A stretch of 54,837 bases of DNA, taken from assembly GCF_017876115.1 (NCBI RefSeq), contig NZ_JAGINO010000036.1, positions 1-54,837 on the forward strand, in the 5' to 3' direction. A model generated the notes under the pieces. That model was not told where the DNA came from and did not search any database. It was given only the letters and a program-made list of their open reading frames with translations. This document shows positions 18,578 to 26,662 of this stretch, piece by piece; within the stretch, counting starts at the first letter, position 1, and the number at the start of each line of letters is the position of its first letter. Position numbers and translations under genes: made by a program. Origin of the DNA: Azospirillum picis (GTDB taxonomy: Bacteria; Pseudomonadota; Alphaproteobacteria; Azospirillales; Azospirillaceae).

Positions 18578-18763
18578 ATGACTGCCAGACTGTCCAGTGC
18601 CAGACTGTCCGAACGCTGCACCTCCCTGTTCGGCCGCGCCCGTGCCGCATGGCTGGCACAACCGCTTGCCCGGCGGTTGGCGGCACGGAAAGCCGGCGGG
18701 CGCAACCGGCTGTCGATGGAGTTGCTGGACCTGGAGCTGTTCCGGGTCGACATCGGCGGATAG
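18578..18763 (+). CDS. Small DUF1127-like protein
   Basis: The 61-residue product MTARLSSARLSERC... is Arg/Leu-rich and ends RLSMELLDLELFRVDIGG. That ending fits the DUF1127 pattern L-x-x-L-D-x-x-L-x-x-DIG. DUF1127 proteins are small, basic, often RNA- or phosphate-stress-linked in alphaproteobacteria. The first codons contain a direct repeat of GCCAGACTGTCC (twice, 18590-18620), giving ARLSSARLS. The AT-rich segment TATGGTATATAAATTAAA at about 18455-18470 could be its promoter. It is too short to be sure, but its position and ending are suggestive. Confidence 0.5.
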   Translation: MTARLSSARLSERCTSLFGRARAAWLAQPLARRLAARKAGGRNRLSMELLDLELFRVDIGG

Positions 18764-18799
18764 CCCCCACGCTGGCCAGCATGTTGCCGACGGACGGCG

Positions 18800-19990
18800 C
18801 TATTGGCCCAGCAGAGGCTCGTAGCGCTTGTCGGTCAAGGTCTTCATGAAGGCGACCAGCGCCTTGACGCGGCGGGTGTCCAGCGCCGGCGCGGATTCCA
18901 GTTCCTTGGTCGACAGGTTCGCGGCGATTTCGGGCGGCCCCCACGGCTTGCCGGTTTCCAGGTTGATCGCCGCCTTTTCGGTCCTGTTGTTGTAATGGTC
19001 GTAGAAGCGGACGACCGTCTCCAGATCCTTGAACACGCCGTTGTGCATGTAAGGGCCGGTCACGGCGACGTTGCGCAGGGTCGGCGTCTTGAATTTGCCC
19101 TCGAAACGGGCCTCGGTCGCCGCCGGATTGTCGCGCAGGCCGCGGTCGACGAATCCCGGCTTGCCGGACGCGGCGCGCAGGGACGGGTTCGCCGGGACGC
19201 CGATGTTGTGGTGTTCGTAATTGCTGAAGGTTTCGCCCTCCGCCGCCGGCATCGCCTTCAGCTTGTGGCACTGGTTGCAATTGGTGAACTGGGTCGAGAA
19301 GAACAGGGTCATGCCCAGATCCTCCTCCGCCGTCATTTTGTAGTCTCCACGCAAATACCGGTCGTACTTCGAATCGAAGGGCGAAAACAGGTCGGTCCGC
19401 TCGAAGGCGGCCAAGCTGTCGGTCATCGCGTCGAAGGCGCGCCCGGCATCGTCCAGCACGCCGGCGCCATAGAGCGCAACGAAGGCCCTCGCGTAATCCG
19501 GGTTCTCGGCCAGACGCTCGCGCACCTGCTCCTTGGAGGCCATGCCCATCTCGGCAGGGTTCAGCGGCGGACCGCCGGCCTGCTCCTGCAGGGTGGCGGC
19601 CCGGCCATCCAGGAACTGGCCGCCGACCGGCTTTCCGTCGGCCCTGACATGGAAGGCCGGGGCGAACTTCGCGTAGCTGGCGGTCGGTGCGTTGCGGTCG
19701 CCCACCGACGTCCCATTGTCGCCGACCGAAGCCGCACCGCCGGCTCCGCCGGTGCGGGGATCGGCGAAGCCGAAGGACGGGTTGTGGCAATCGGCGCAGG
19801 ACTGGCTCCGCCGTGCCGACAGGTTGGAGTCGGAAAACAGCGCCTCCCCCAGCTTCTCCTTCGTCGCCAGCCCGTCGGCTGCGGCGCCGGCCGGCAGTCC
19901 GGCGATGGACAGCAGGGCAAGGGTGGTCAACGGAACGGCGGCCATGGCGATGGCCATGGCACGGGTGGCGGTTGGGCGGATGGCGGGCAT
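18800..19990 (-). CDS. Di-haem cytochrome c peroxidase/MauG-family protein
   Basis: Predicted periplasmic di-haem protein of 396 residues with a signal peptide (MPAIRPTATRAMAIAM...AGAAA). The two c-type haem motifs are SCADCH (about residue 64) and NCNQCH (about 240). Later NVAVTGPYMHNG and LETVVRFYDHYN supply the usual distal/axial residues. Such enzymes reduce peroxide, or in MauG/MbnH relatives oxidise protein or copper-binding peptide substrates. AGGAG lies eight bases before the ATG. The Fur-like site at 20088-20106 suggests iron control. There is no neighbouring substrate gene, so its true substrate is unknown. Confidence 0.9.
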   Translation of the reverse strand: MPAIRPTATRAMAIAMAAVPLTTLALLSIAGLPAGAAADGLATKEKLGEALFSDSNLSARRSQSCADCHNPSFGFADPRTGGAGGAASVGDNGTSVGDRNAPTASYAKFAPAFHVRADGKPVGGQFLDGRAATLQEQAGGPPLNPAEMGMASKEQVRERLAENPDYARAFVALYGAGVLDDAGRAFDAMTDSLAAFERTDLFSPFDSKYDRYLRGDYKMTAEEDLGMTLFFSTQFTNCNQCHKLKAMPAAEGETFSNYEHHNIGVPANPSLRAASGKPGFVDRGLRDNPAATEARFEGKFKTPTLRNVAVTGPYMHNGVFKDLETVVRFYDHYNNRTEKAAINLETGKPWGPPEIAANLSTKELESAPALDTRRVKALVAFMKTLTDKRYEPLLGQ

Positions 19991-20087
19991 GACGACGCTC
20001 CTGGCAGCGGCCGGCCGAAGAATGGCGGATATCCGGGACGGGCATCCGGGAGGGCCGGCGCCTCACTCTGTGCGTCGAAGGTTAACC

Positions 20088-20106
20088 AGTAATGAGAATC
20101 ACTATC
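20088..20106 (-). promoter_or_regulatory. Fur-box-like site upstream of the di-haem peroxidase
   Basis: On the minus strand the sequence GATAGTGATTCTCATTACT agrees with the 19-base Fur consensus GATAATGATAATCATTATC at 14 of 19 positions. It lies about 100 bases upstream of the peroxidase start. Alphaproteobacteria may use Irr, RirA or Mur in place of Fur, so the regulator is uncertain. Confidence 0.55.
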
Positions 20107-20162
20107 AACCCGGTGGGACGAAAGGTCGCTGCGCTCCCCGGCGCCACCTCCTGCGGCCGGGA

Positions 20163-21008
20163 TCAGGCCCGGCCGGAGCCATCTCCTTCGGTCAGCAGCC
20201 GCCGGATGGCATTGACCAGCGGCTTCATATGGAAGGTCGAGTCCGGCGATACGGCGACGGTGCCGCCGGCGGCAACGACCGCATCGGCCACCACGGGGCC
20301 GACGGCGGCGATGCGCGTCCTGGCAAACCCCTCACGGAAGGCGTCGGCAAGGCCGCAGGCCTCGGCCACCTCCTGCAGGCGCCGCACCTGCGGGGAAGCG
20401 GTGAAGGCGACGAAATCAATGCGGCCGGCCGCCATGTCACGGATCGCCGCCTCGACGGACCCGGTCTCCGAATCGTTGGCGTAGCGATAGGGCGTGACCG
20501 CCCACGGCGTGCCGCCACGCGTCCGCACCGCCTCCAGCAGCGGCTCGTTCGGGTTCCCGGGATAGAGCTGCACGCCGACCCGGCGCCCGGTCAGATCCTC
20601 ATCCGCCAGGGCGGCGATCACGCCGTCGGTGGTCGGTGCCGGTGCCGATTTGAAGGGCGCGCAGCCGATCTCCCGCAGGGCCTTCACCGGCTTCGGTCCG
20701 CGGACGAAGACCCGCGTCCGCCCGATGGCCGCGATCACGTCGGCCTCGCGCTCCATGCCGCGGGCGACCGTCATCAGGCGGCGCAGCCCTTCGCCGGTCA
20801 GCAGGATGATGTCGTCGAAGCCGCCGGCAAGCAGCCGGTCCAGCCAGTCCCGCGCCGGCGACGGATCGTCCAGGTCGAGGATCTTGACCATCGGGCAGCG
20901 GATCGTCTCAGCACCATGCTGCTCCATCATGCCGGCGAAGAGGTCGAGGTCCCGGCTTTCCGGCACCAGTATCCGCTTCCCTGCCAGATCGCCGCCCTGT
21001 GAGGCCAT
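20163..21008 (-). CDS. Uroporphyrinogen-III synthase (HemD)-like protein
   Basis: The 281-residue product has the HemD two-lobe pattern: GKRILVPESRDLDLFAGMM at the start, LLTGEGLRRL near residue 78, GPKPVKALREIG near 110, DFVAFTASPQVRRL near 195, and the highly typical AAVGPVVADAVVAAGG near 235. HemD closes hydroxymethylbilane to uroporphyrinogen III, an early step to haem, siroheme and cobalamin. GGAG lies upstream of the start at 21008; longer in-frame starts have no support. It is not next to hemC, and its neighbour is a haem protein, so it may be a second, dedicated HemD or a HemD-like regulator domain. Confidence 0.85.
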   Translation of the reverse strand: MASQGGDLAGKRILVPESRDLDLFAGMMEQHGAETIRCPMVKILDLDDPSPARDWLDRLLAGGFDDIILLTGEGLRRLMTVARGMEREADVIAAIGRTRVFVRGPKPVKALREIGCAPFKSAPAPTTDGVIAALADEDLTGRRVGVQLYPGNPNEPLLEAVRTRGGTPWAVTPYRYANDSETGSVEAAIRDMAAGRIDFVAFTASPQVRRLQEVAEACGLADAFREGFARTRIAAVGPVVADAVVAAGGTVAVSPDSTFHMKPLVNAIRRLLTEGDGSGRA

Positions 21009-21358
21009 GTCCCCCGCTCCCCGATTGCGCCTGCCCGAGGTCGCCAGACTAGCAGCAGGCGGCGGGCACGGCCACAAGGCGTGGCGGCTGGCGGAAGAAC
21101 CCTCGTCCATGCAGGGCGGGGGCCCAGAGGCCGGCGGAGCGCCGCCGGCTTCGAACGTCCGGGTCATGCCGCAAGCGACCCCATTCGCACCGGCCCGGCA
21201 AAAAGTCAGGCAGTGGACAATTTGCCCATCCCGAAATCCGCCTGCAGCGGAACGATGGACAGTCTGTCCGGTCGTCTTGTTCCAACCCATTGATCCGTAT
21301 GACCAGCGGACGTTGGCATCGCCTTTGCTGAAGGCGTCCCCGGCGCGGGATCGCCCCG
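21009..21358. other. Intergenic region with palindromes
   Basis: About 350 bases with no supported intact gene. It contains a hairpin GCCGGCGG-AGCG-CCGCCGGC at 21130-21149 and a perfect 13-base palindrome GGACAGTCTGTCC at 21257-21269, which looks like an operator. The region precedes the decayed genes at 21359-21746. Confidence 0.45.
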
Positions 21359-21445
21359 GTGGTCCCGTCCCCCACGCAAAAGAACGAAGCCGGAGAAAGC
21401 ACCTCCATTCCCGCCTGTTCCCAACCGCATTTCCTGAGCCGTGAA

Positions 21446-21566
21446 GGCACGGTGGCGGGAGTTGGCCTCAACCGGTGGCTGGTGCCGCCGGCGACGCTGG
21501 CGATCCGTCTCTGCATCGGCATGTCCTACGGCTTCTCGGTGTTCTGGCTGCCGTTGTCGCGCGTCC
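21446..21566 (+). pseudogene. Remnant of an OFA-type MFS transporter
   Basis: In the frame from 21359, the peptide GLNRWLVPPATLAIRLCIG and then MSYGFSVFWLPLSRV matches the first membrane helix of oxalate/formate antiporter-like MFS proteins. After 21566 the frame carries unrelated sequence with no further helices, so only the N-terminal ~45 codons remain. The remainder was lost at a junction with a kinase fragment. Confidence 0.6.
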
Positions 21567-21746
21567 GTGGCCATCGTCCGCGGCGACCATGCCGCCGGCC
21601 GGGTCCGGATGAACCGCACGGACCTGCAGCAGGTGCTGATCAATCTGTTCGCCGACGCCATCCACGCCACGCCCCACGGCGGCACCCTGTCGATCAGCAG
21701 CGCCGTCGGGGCCGGCGCCCGCTTCATCATCCTGTCGCCTGCCTGA
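21567..21746 (+). pseudogene. Remnant of a histidine-kinase ATPase domain
   Basis: In a frame offset by one base from the transporter scrap, VAIVRGDHAAGRVRMNRT runs into DLQQVLINLFADAIHATPHG, a HATPase N box. It then jumps from GGTLSI directly to SSAVGAGARFIILSPA and a stop, which is how such kinases end. The G1 and G2 boxes, about 50-60 residues, are absent, so it is an internally deleted end of a kinase and cannot be active. It sits at the end of the transporter scrap. Confidence 0.65.
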
Positions 21747-21756
21747 ACCGCGTGCT

Positions 21757-22386
21757 TCAGGCCCCCTGGCCGCGCCGGCAGTGCAGAAGACTGAACAGGC
21801 CGAAGGGCGGCAGGGTGCGGATGCTCTCGATCGCCAGCCGCGATCCGGCCATCATGCTGTCCAGCGTGAAGTCGGGCCGCCAGCCGAGCTTCTTCGACAA
21901 GGGAGACAGCCAGCCCTCCACCGCACGCCGGACGCCGGGCCGCGGCGCGGCGAAATGGTTGACGATGACGATGTCGCCGCCGGGTTTGCAGACGCGTTCC
22001 AATTCCGCCATCGTGCCCTGGGGATCGGGCACCACGGTCATCACATACATGGCGACGACGACATCGAAGCTGCCGTCGGCGAAGGCCAGCTTACCGGCAT
22101 CCATCTCCAGCAGCCCTTCGACATGGTCGAGCCTCTCGCGGGCCACCCGGTCCTGTGCCACCTTCAGCATGTCGGTGGACAGGTCGATGCCGACCACGCG
22201 GTTGTCCTTGCGGTAATCGGACAGCGACAGGCCGGTGCCGACTCCGACCTCCAGGATGCGCAGGCCGCCGCGGCGGTTCAGCCACTCGACTGCCGCATGG
22301 CGTCCGGAGGCGAGCAGCACCCCGAACACCCGGTCGTAGAAGCCGGCGTAGCGGCGGTAGGCGGCGCGAATGGAGTCGGCATCCAT
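21757..22386 (-). CDS. pmtA: Phospholipid N-methyltransferase, Rhodobacter PmtA-type
   Basis: Likely makes phosphatidylcholine from phosphatidylethanolamine by stepwise methylation with S-adenosylmethionine. The 209-residue product has the class I motif ILEVGVGTGLSL, then VVGIDLSTDMLKVA, VVAMYVMTVVPDP and GGDIVIVNHF. This arrangement, with YDRVFGVLLASGR near the start, is that of the soluble PmtA/UbiE-like branch found in Rhodobacter and Azospirillum relatives. GGGGAGA lies upstream of the ATG at 22386. The next gene upstream on this strand is a membrane glycosyltransferase, about 270 bases away. Confidence 0.87.
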   Translation of the reverse strand: MDADSIRAAYRRYAGFYDRVFGVLLASGRHAAVEWLNRRGGLRILEVGVGTGLSLSDYRKDNRVVGIDLSTDMLKVAQDRVARERLDHVEGLLEMDAGKLAFADGSFDVVVAMYVMTVVPDPQGTMAELERVCKPGGDIVIVNHFAAPRPGVRRAVEGWLSPLSKKLGWRPDFTLDSMMAGSRLAIESIRTLPPFGLFSLLHCRRGQGA

Positions 22387-22581
22387 GGTAACGGTCTCCC
22401 CGGTCCTGATGTCCGGGCCGCGTCGCAAGCGGCCCGAAGGTCACGTTCAAGCCTGTGGCCGCGCACCATAGCGGGCTTTCGGCCGTCATGAAAGTGACGC
22501 AAACAACAGGCTCCGTTCTTTTTCATCACGTGCCGCGACATTCATTTGGGATATGTCGATCGACGGTTTGTTTGTCTGTTT

Positions 22582-22601
22582 TTGATTGATCGTTCAGTCA
22601 A
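22582..22601. promoter_or_regulatory. TetR-type operator-like palindrome
   Basis: TTGATTGATCGTTCAGTCAA is an imperfect 20-base palindrome of the form bound by BetI/AcrR-like TetR regulators. No tetR gene is present in the window. It stands about 195 bases upstream of pmtA and just after the end of the membrane glycosyltransferase, so it may control pmtA or be left from a lost gene. Confidence 0.45.
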
Positions 22602-22654
22602 AGTAACTGGAGCGGGGACAGCGGACCGGGAGAACTCCGCCGGAAACTCCTCTC

Positions 22655-24430
22655 CTATGGCCTCAGGTGGCGCCGTCCGCTGTGCAGCCGTGCCATCTCG
22701 ATGGATTCGCCCGGATTTCCAGGCTTGCGCAGGTCCTTGACCACCGCCAGCACCGCGCCGCCCCGCTCCACCTCCGCCACGACGGCGCCCTCCATCAGTT
22801 CGTCGCAGTTCTCCTGCGTCGGGGCGATGAAGAAGTCAGCCCTCGTCCAGTCCCCGACCCAGCGCAGGTTGGCCGGCGCCACCTTCTCGAACGAGATCGG
22901 CTCGGCACAGACCGCGACGCTGTAGGTCCGGTGGCGGTGGCTGCGCGCCTCCTCGTCGGCGATCAGTTCGGACAGGTCCTCCACCGCTTCGGGCACGCTG
23001 TTGGCCCAGTAATCCACGTCGTAGCGGCGCGCCGCCCCGGCGACGCCGCCGACCAGTTCGTTGAAATAGACATATTCGTCCGGGTGGAGCGCCTCCAGCT
23101 CCGCCCCCTCGCGGACCAGCAGCAGGGCCAGCGCGAAGCTGGCGACCGCGGCAAGCGAAAGCCCCCGGCCGCTGCGTTGCGAGACGCCGATCCTCCACGC
23201 CCCTGCCCGTACCAGCAGCCGGTCCAGCCCAAGGCCGCCGAGCACCGCCAGCGGCGGCAGCACGAACAGGAAATGCCGGATGGCGGTGTAACCGGGCGCG
23301 TGGGTCACGGTGAACCACAACACCGGGAACAGCGCCGCCAGCGCCACCAGTGCCAGCCCCATCCCCGGCCCTGACGGGTGCGCCCACCCGTCCCCCTCCT
23401 TCGGCCGGCCGCGGCGCAGGGCGGACGGCAGCGCCAGCAGACCGAGCAGCGCCCCGGCCAGCATCACCAGCGGCAGCTTGATCGCGAGGTACCAAGCCAG
23501 GTACCCGCGCGGCACCTCGTACATCCAGTATTCCGCACCGCCCAGGGTGGTGCGGATCGGGTAATGGAAATGCGAGAAGTCGGCGAGCGCGCGCAGGGGG
23601 TTCAGGGGCTCCAGCACCGCCCAGGGCCAGAAGGCCGCCATAAGCCCATAGGCGACCGGCAGCGCCGGCAACAGGCGCAGGAGAATGCCACCACACCGCC
23701 GCAGCCGGCCGGCTGCGCCGTGCAGGCCGCCGCGGATGCCGCCCGGCATCCGGCCCGCCAGCACCCAGCCTGCGATCATGGCGACGGTATAGCCGGCGAC
23801 CAGCAGCGCACCGACCCGGATGCCCAGCGCCAGCCCGACGATGGCGCCGAGCCCGAGCACCGTGCCCTGGCGCGGCCGCGGCAGTTGACCGGAAAGCCGG
23901 ACCAGCAGCGCCAGCGCTGCCGCCATCAGCACGGCGAAGGGCACGTCCTTGGTATGGTTGAACATGCCGCCATACCACGGGCCGCACAGCGCCAGCAGGG
24001 CTCCGGCGAGGAAGCCGGCCCGCGGCCCGCCCAGCCGCCGGCCCAACCCCCAGGCGACGGCGATCCCCGCCACGCCGACCAGCGCACACAGCAGGTGCCG
24101 GGTCTCATACGGATCGAACGGCAGAAGCGGCACCAACGCCACCGCCGCCATGTCGAACAGCCCGCCATAGAGAAACAGGTTCTTGTAGGAGAAGGCCGCG
24201 TCGTCGGTGAAACCGCTCCGGTACCAGTCGATCAGCTTGGCGCCATAGACATGCTGCACCTCCTCGTCGTTGGAGATGCCGTAATGGCGGAAGGTCATGG
24301 CGACCAGCAGCAACAGGGCCAGCAGACCGGCCCCGGCGGCGGCATGCCACGGATCGCACCGAAGCCGCCGCATCGCCGAGCGAAGGCGGCCCGTCATGGC
24401 CGGGCGTATCCGGTCCTCAAGCAGTTCCAT
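22655..24430 (-). CDS. Large multi-pass membrane glycosyltransferase (GT-C/PMT-like)
   Basis: The 591-residue protein has about 11 hydrophobic segments and a soluble C-terminal domain of roughly 120 residues. The first periplasmic loop contains FRHYGISNDEEVQHVYG, with the acidic pair expected of GT-C enzymes, and MFNHTKDVPFAV follows. The rest resembles dolichyl-phosphate-mannose-protein mannosyltransferase-like families of unknown acceptor. GGTGGGG precedes the ATG at 24430; a GTG two codons upstream is an alternative. The predicted donor is a polyprenyl-phosphate sugar; the acceptor could be lipid, polysaccharide or protein. It is encoded alone, upstream of pmtA on the same strand. Confidence 0.8.
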   Translation of the reverse strand: MELLEDRIRPAMTGRLRSAMRRLRCDPWHAAAGAGLLALLLLVAMTFRHYGISNDEEVQHVYGAKLIDWYRSGFTDDAAFSYKNLFLYGGLFDMAAVALVPLLPFDPYETRHLLCALVGVAGIAVAWGLGRRLGGPRAGFLAGALLALCGPWYGGMFNHTKDVPFAVLMAAALALLVRLSGQLPRPRQGTVLGLGAIVGLALGIRVGALLVAGYTVAMIAGWVLAGRMPGGIRGGLHGAAGRLRRCGGILLRLLPALPVAYGLMAAFWPWAVLEPLNPLRALADFSHFHYPIRTTLGGAEYWMYEVPRGYLAWYLAIKLPLVMLAGALLGLLALPSALRRGRPKEGDGWAHPSGPGMGLALVALAALFPVLWFTVTHAPGYTAIRHFLFVLPPLAVLGGLGLDRLLVRAGAWRIGVSQRSGRGLSLAAVASFALALLLVREGAELEALHPDEYVYFNELVGGVAGAARRYDVDYWANSVPEAVEDLSELIADEEARSHRHRTYSVAVCAEPISFEKVAPANLRWVGDWTRADFFIAPTQENCDELMEGAVVAEVERGGAVLAVVKDLRKPGNPGESIEMARLHSGRRHLRP

Positions 24431-24849
24431 CCCCACCGCCCGTGATCCCCGCTCCGCTCAAGCTTCTGGCACGACTTGCTTGCGGACCCCGCAGAAATCC
24501 GGAAGACGCCCGGCCGTCCCGCCCGGCGCGCAGGCAGGAAGCCCCGAATGCCGGCGCATGTCATGTGAATTTGCTGCAATGCGACGGCGGCGGATGGAAG
24601 GCGCCATGCCATCGGGCGGAACGCCTTCCCCCCTTGCCGCAGCGCGCCTGCCGACAGGCGGACTTCTGCGACCGCGTCGGAGCATCTCAGCGGAACATGG
24701 AGCAGTCACCCGATTGAAGTCGAGGATTCCCGGCAGGATACTCCGATGCGACACAATGGCACGGCAAAATTGGGGGATTTCCGTACAATATTCATGTGAT
24801 CCGGCCAAGCAGCGAAAGGCGGGATCGACCCGCCGCGAGGTGGTGCATT
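24431..24849. other. Divergent intergenic region, membrane glycosyltransferase / chemoreceptor
   Basis: About 420 bases with no supported gene. A -10-like TACAAT occurs near 24784, in front of the chemoreceptor start. I looked for a sigma54 site: TGGCACG occurs at about 24757, but the second element is misplaced. Nothing else was recognised. Confidence 0.45.
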
Positions 24850-26538
24850 ATGTCGGGATACTTATTCTCAATTCGCGCCAAACTGTTGATCCTGGTCGCA
24901 ACGGCCAGCCTCTCCTGCCTGGCCGTTGCCGCGGCCGGACTCTATCTCGGCTACAACCGCATGTATCAGGACCGCGTCGACGCCCTGCGCTACATGGTCG
25001 AGGCCGGACACAGCATGGCCGCCCGTTACGAGGACGAGGTCGCCGCCGGCCGCCTGTCCCGCGCCGAGGCGCAGGATCGCTTCAAGGACGCCTTTCTCGC
25101 CATCCGCTACGGCGGCGCGGAATATCTCTTCGCCCACACCTACGACAGCATCGGCTTCGCCCACACGAACAAGGCGCTGATGGGCAAGGACGTCTCGGGC
25201 ATCAGGGACGCCAGGGGCGTGCCGGTGATCCCGGCGCTGGTCGCCGTCGTCCGTGCCCAAGGCGAGGGCACCTACGCCTATGACTGGCCGCGCAGCGCCG
25301 GGTCCGCGGAGACGGCGGTCAAGCTTGCCTATGTCAAGGGGTTCGAGCCTTGGCGGATCCTGATCGGAACCGGCGTCTTCATCGACGATCTCTGGGCCGA
25401 GTTCCTGTCGCAGCTCTGGACGCTGCTGGGCATCATTGCGGCACTCGCCCTGCCGGCGATCCTGCTTCTTGCCTTGGTCGGCCACAACATCATCGCCACC
25501 ATCCGCTCGCTTGCAGGGCGGACGCGGGCGATGGCCGACGGCGACCTGACCGTCGACTTTCCCGAGAGCGCCCGCGGAGACGAGCTGGGGGACATGGGCC
25601 GGGCGATGACCGTGTTCAAGGGAAATGCGCAGGCACGGCTGCGGCTTGAGGCCGAACAGGCCGAGCTGGCGCGGCTTGCGCAAGAGGATAAGCGGCGCGC
25701 CCTCGCCGACCTGGCCGACCGTTTCGAGCAGGCGGTGGGCGGCGTGATGCACGCCGTGGTCACGGAAACCGTTGGCATGGAGGGCCGCGTCCAAGACGTG
25801 GCGCTGGCGGCCGAACGGACCGGCCGGCTTGCCGGCGATGTCGCCGCCGCCACCGGGCAGACCAGCGCCAACGTCCAGACCGTCGCCGCGGCGACCGAGG
25901 AGCTGACCGGTTCCATCGGTGAGATCGGCCGGCAGGTCGGCCAGTCCTCGCACATCGCGCAGGAGGCGGTCGGCATCGCCGAACGCGCCGACGGCAAGGT
26001 GGGAGGCCTGGCCCGAGCCGTCGAGCGGATCGGCGCGGTCGTCGGGCTGATCAATTCCATCGCCAGCCAGACCAACCTGCTGGCCCTGAACGCGACGATC
26101 GAGGCGGCCCGCGCCGGCGAGGCGGGCCGCGGCTTTGCGGTGGTGGCGAACGAGGTGAAGGCGCTGGCGACCCAGACCGCCAAGGCGACGGACGACATCG
26201 CGACCCAGGTCGCCGACATCCAGTCGGTGACCGGGGACGCCGTCGGCGAACTGCGGGAGGTGGTCCGCGTCATCGGCCGCATCAACGAGGTCGCCGCATC
26301 CATCGCCTCGGCGGTCGAGGAGCAGGGCGCGGCCGCCCGCGAGATCGCCCGCAACATCCAGCAGGCCGCCCGCGGCACCCAGGCCGTTTCCGACAGCATC
26401 GGCAGTGTGAACGATGCCGCCAGCCAGAGCGGCACGGTCGCCGGGGAGGTTCTGGCCTCTGTGCGGCAATTGTCCAGCCACACCGAGGCGCTGGGGCAGG
26501 AGGTGGAGCGTTTCCTCACACGCGTCCGGGCGGGTTGA
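24850..26538 (+). CDS. Methyl-accepting chemotaxis protein with Cache_2-type sensor
   Basis: The 562-residue receptor begins MSGYLFSIRAKLLILVATA with a membrane helix, then a periplasmic single Cache_2-like domain (about 35-185, including YGGAEYLFAHTYDSIGFAHTN and WRILIGTGVFIDDL), a second helix (about 190-215), a HAMP domain (about 215-265) and a signalling domain with IASQTNLLALNATIEAARAG and GRGFAVVANEVKAL at the hairpin tip. It ends with a plain helical tail and no CheR-binding pentapeptide. Cache_2 receptors often sense small carboxylates. GAGGTGG precedes the ATG. No che genes are nearby. Confidence 0.95.
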   Translation: MSGYLFSIRAKLLILVATASLSCLAVAAAGLYLGYNRMYQDRVDALRYMVEAGHSMAARYEDEVAAGRLSRAEAQDRFKDAFLAIRYGGAEYLFAHTYDSIGFAHTNKALMGKDVSGIRDARGVPVIPALVAVVRAQGEGTYAYDWPRSAGSAETAVKLAYVKGFEPWRILIGTGVFIDDLWAEFLSQLWTLLGIIAALALPAILLLALVGHNIIATIRSLAGRTRAMADGDLTVDFPESARGDELGDMGRAMTVFKGNAQARLRLEAEQAELARLAQEDKRRALADLADRFEQAVGGVMHAVVTETVGMEGRVQDVALAAERTGRLAGDVAAATGQTSANVQTVAAATEELTGSIGEIGRQVGQSSHIAQEAVGIAERADGKVGGLARAVERIGAVVGLINSIASQTNLLALNATIEAARAGEAGRGFAVVANEVKALATQTAKATDDIATQVADIQSVTGDAVGELREVVRVIGRINEVAASIASAVEEQGAAAREIARNIQQAARGTQAVSDSIGSVNDAASQSGTVAGEVLASVRQLSSHTEALGQEVERFLTRVRAG

Positions 26539-26562
26539 GGGCAATTGCCCGTCGGCGGTCGC

Positions 26563-26586
26563 GGCCGGGGAGCCTGCTCCCCGGCC
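26563..26586 (+). terminator. Hairpin terminator after the chemoreceptor
   Basis: GGCCGGGGAGC at 26563-26573 and GCTCCCCGGCC at 26576-26586 form a perfect stem (loop two bases, or six after end-fraying). A modest GCTTTAA follows. It lies 25 bases past the stop, so it probably separates the chemoreceptor from merR. Confidence 0.65.
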
Positions 26587-26662
26587 TCAAGCGGGCTTTA
26601 ACTGATTGACGTTGACTTCCCCCCTCTCCCCGTGGCGGAATCGTTCGCCTGGGAGATTGTCC

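Noticed and set aside
24757..24785. Possible sigma54 promoter before the chemoreceptor
   Set aside because: TGGCACG is present, but the second element does not give GC ten bases after the GG, so it does not fit the -24/-12 spacing.
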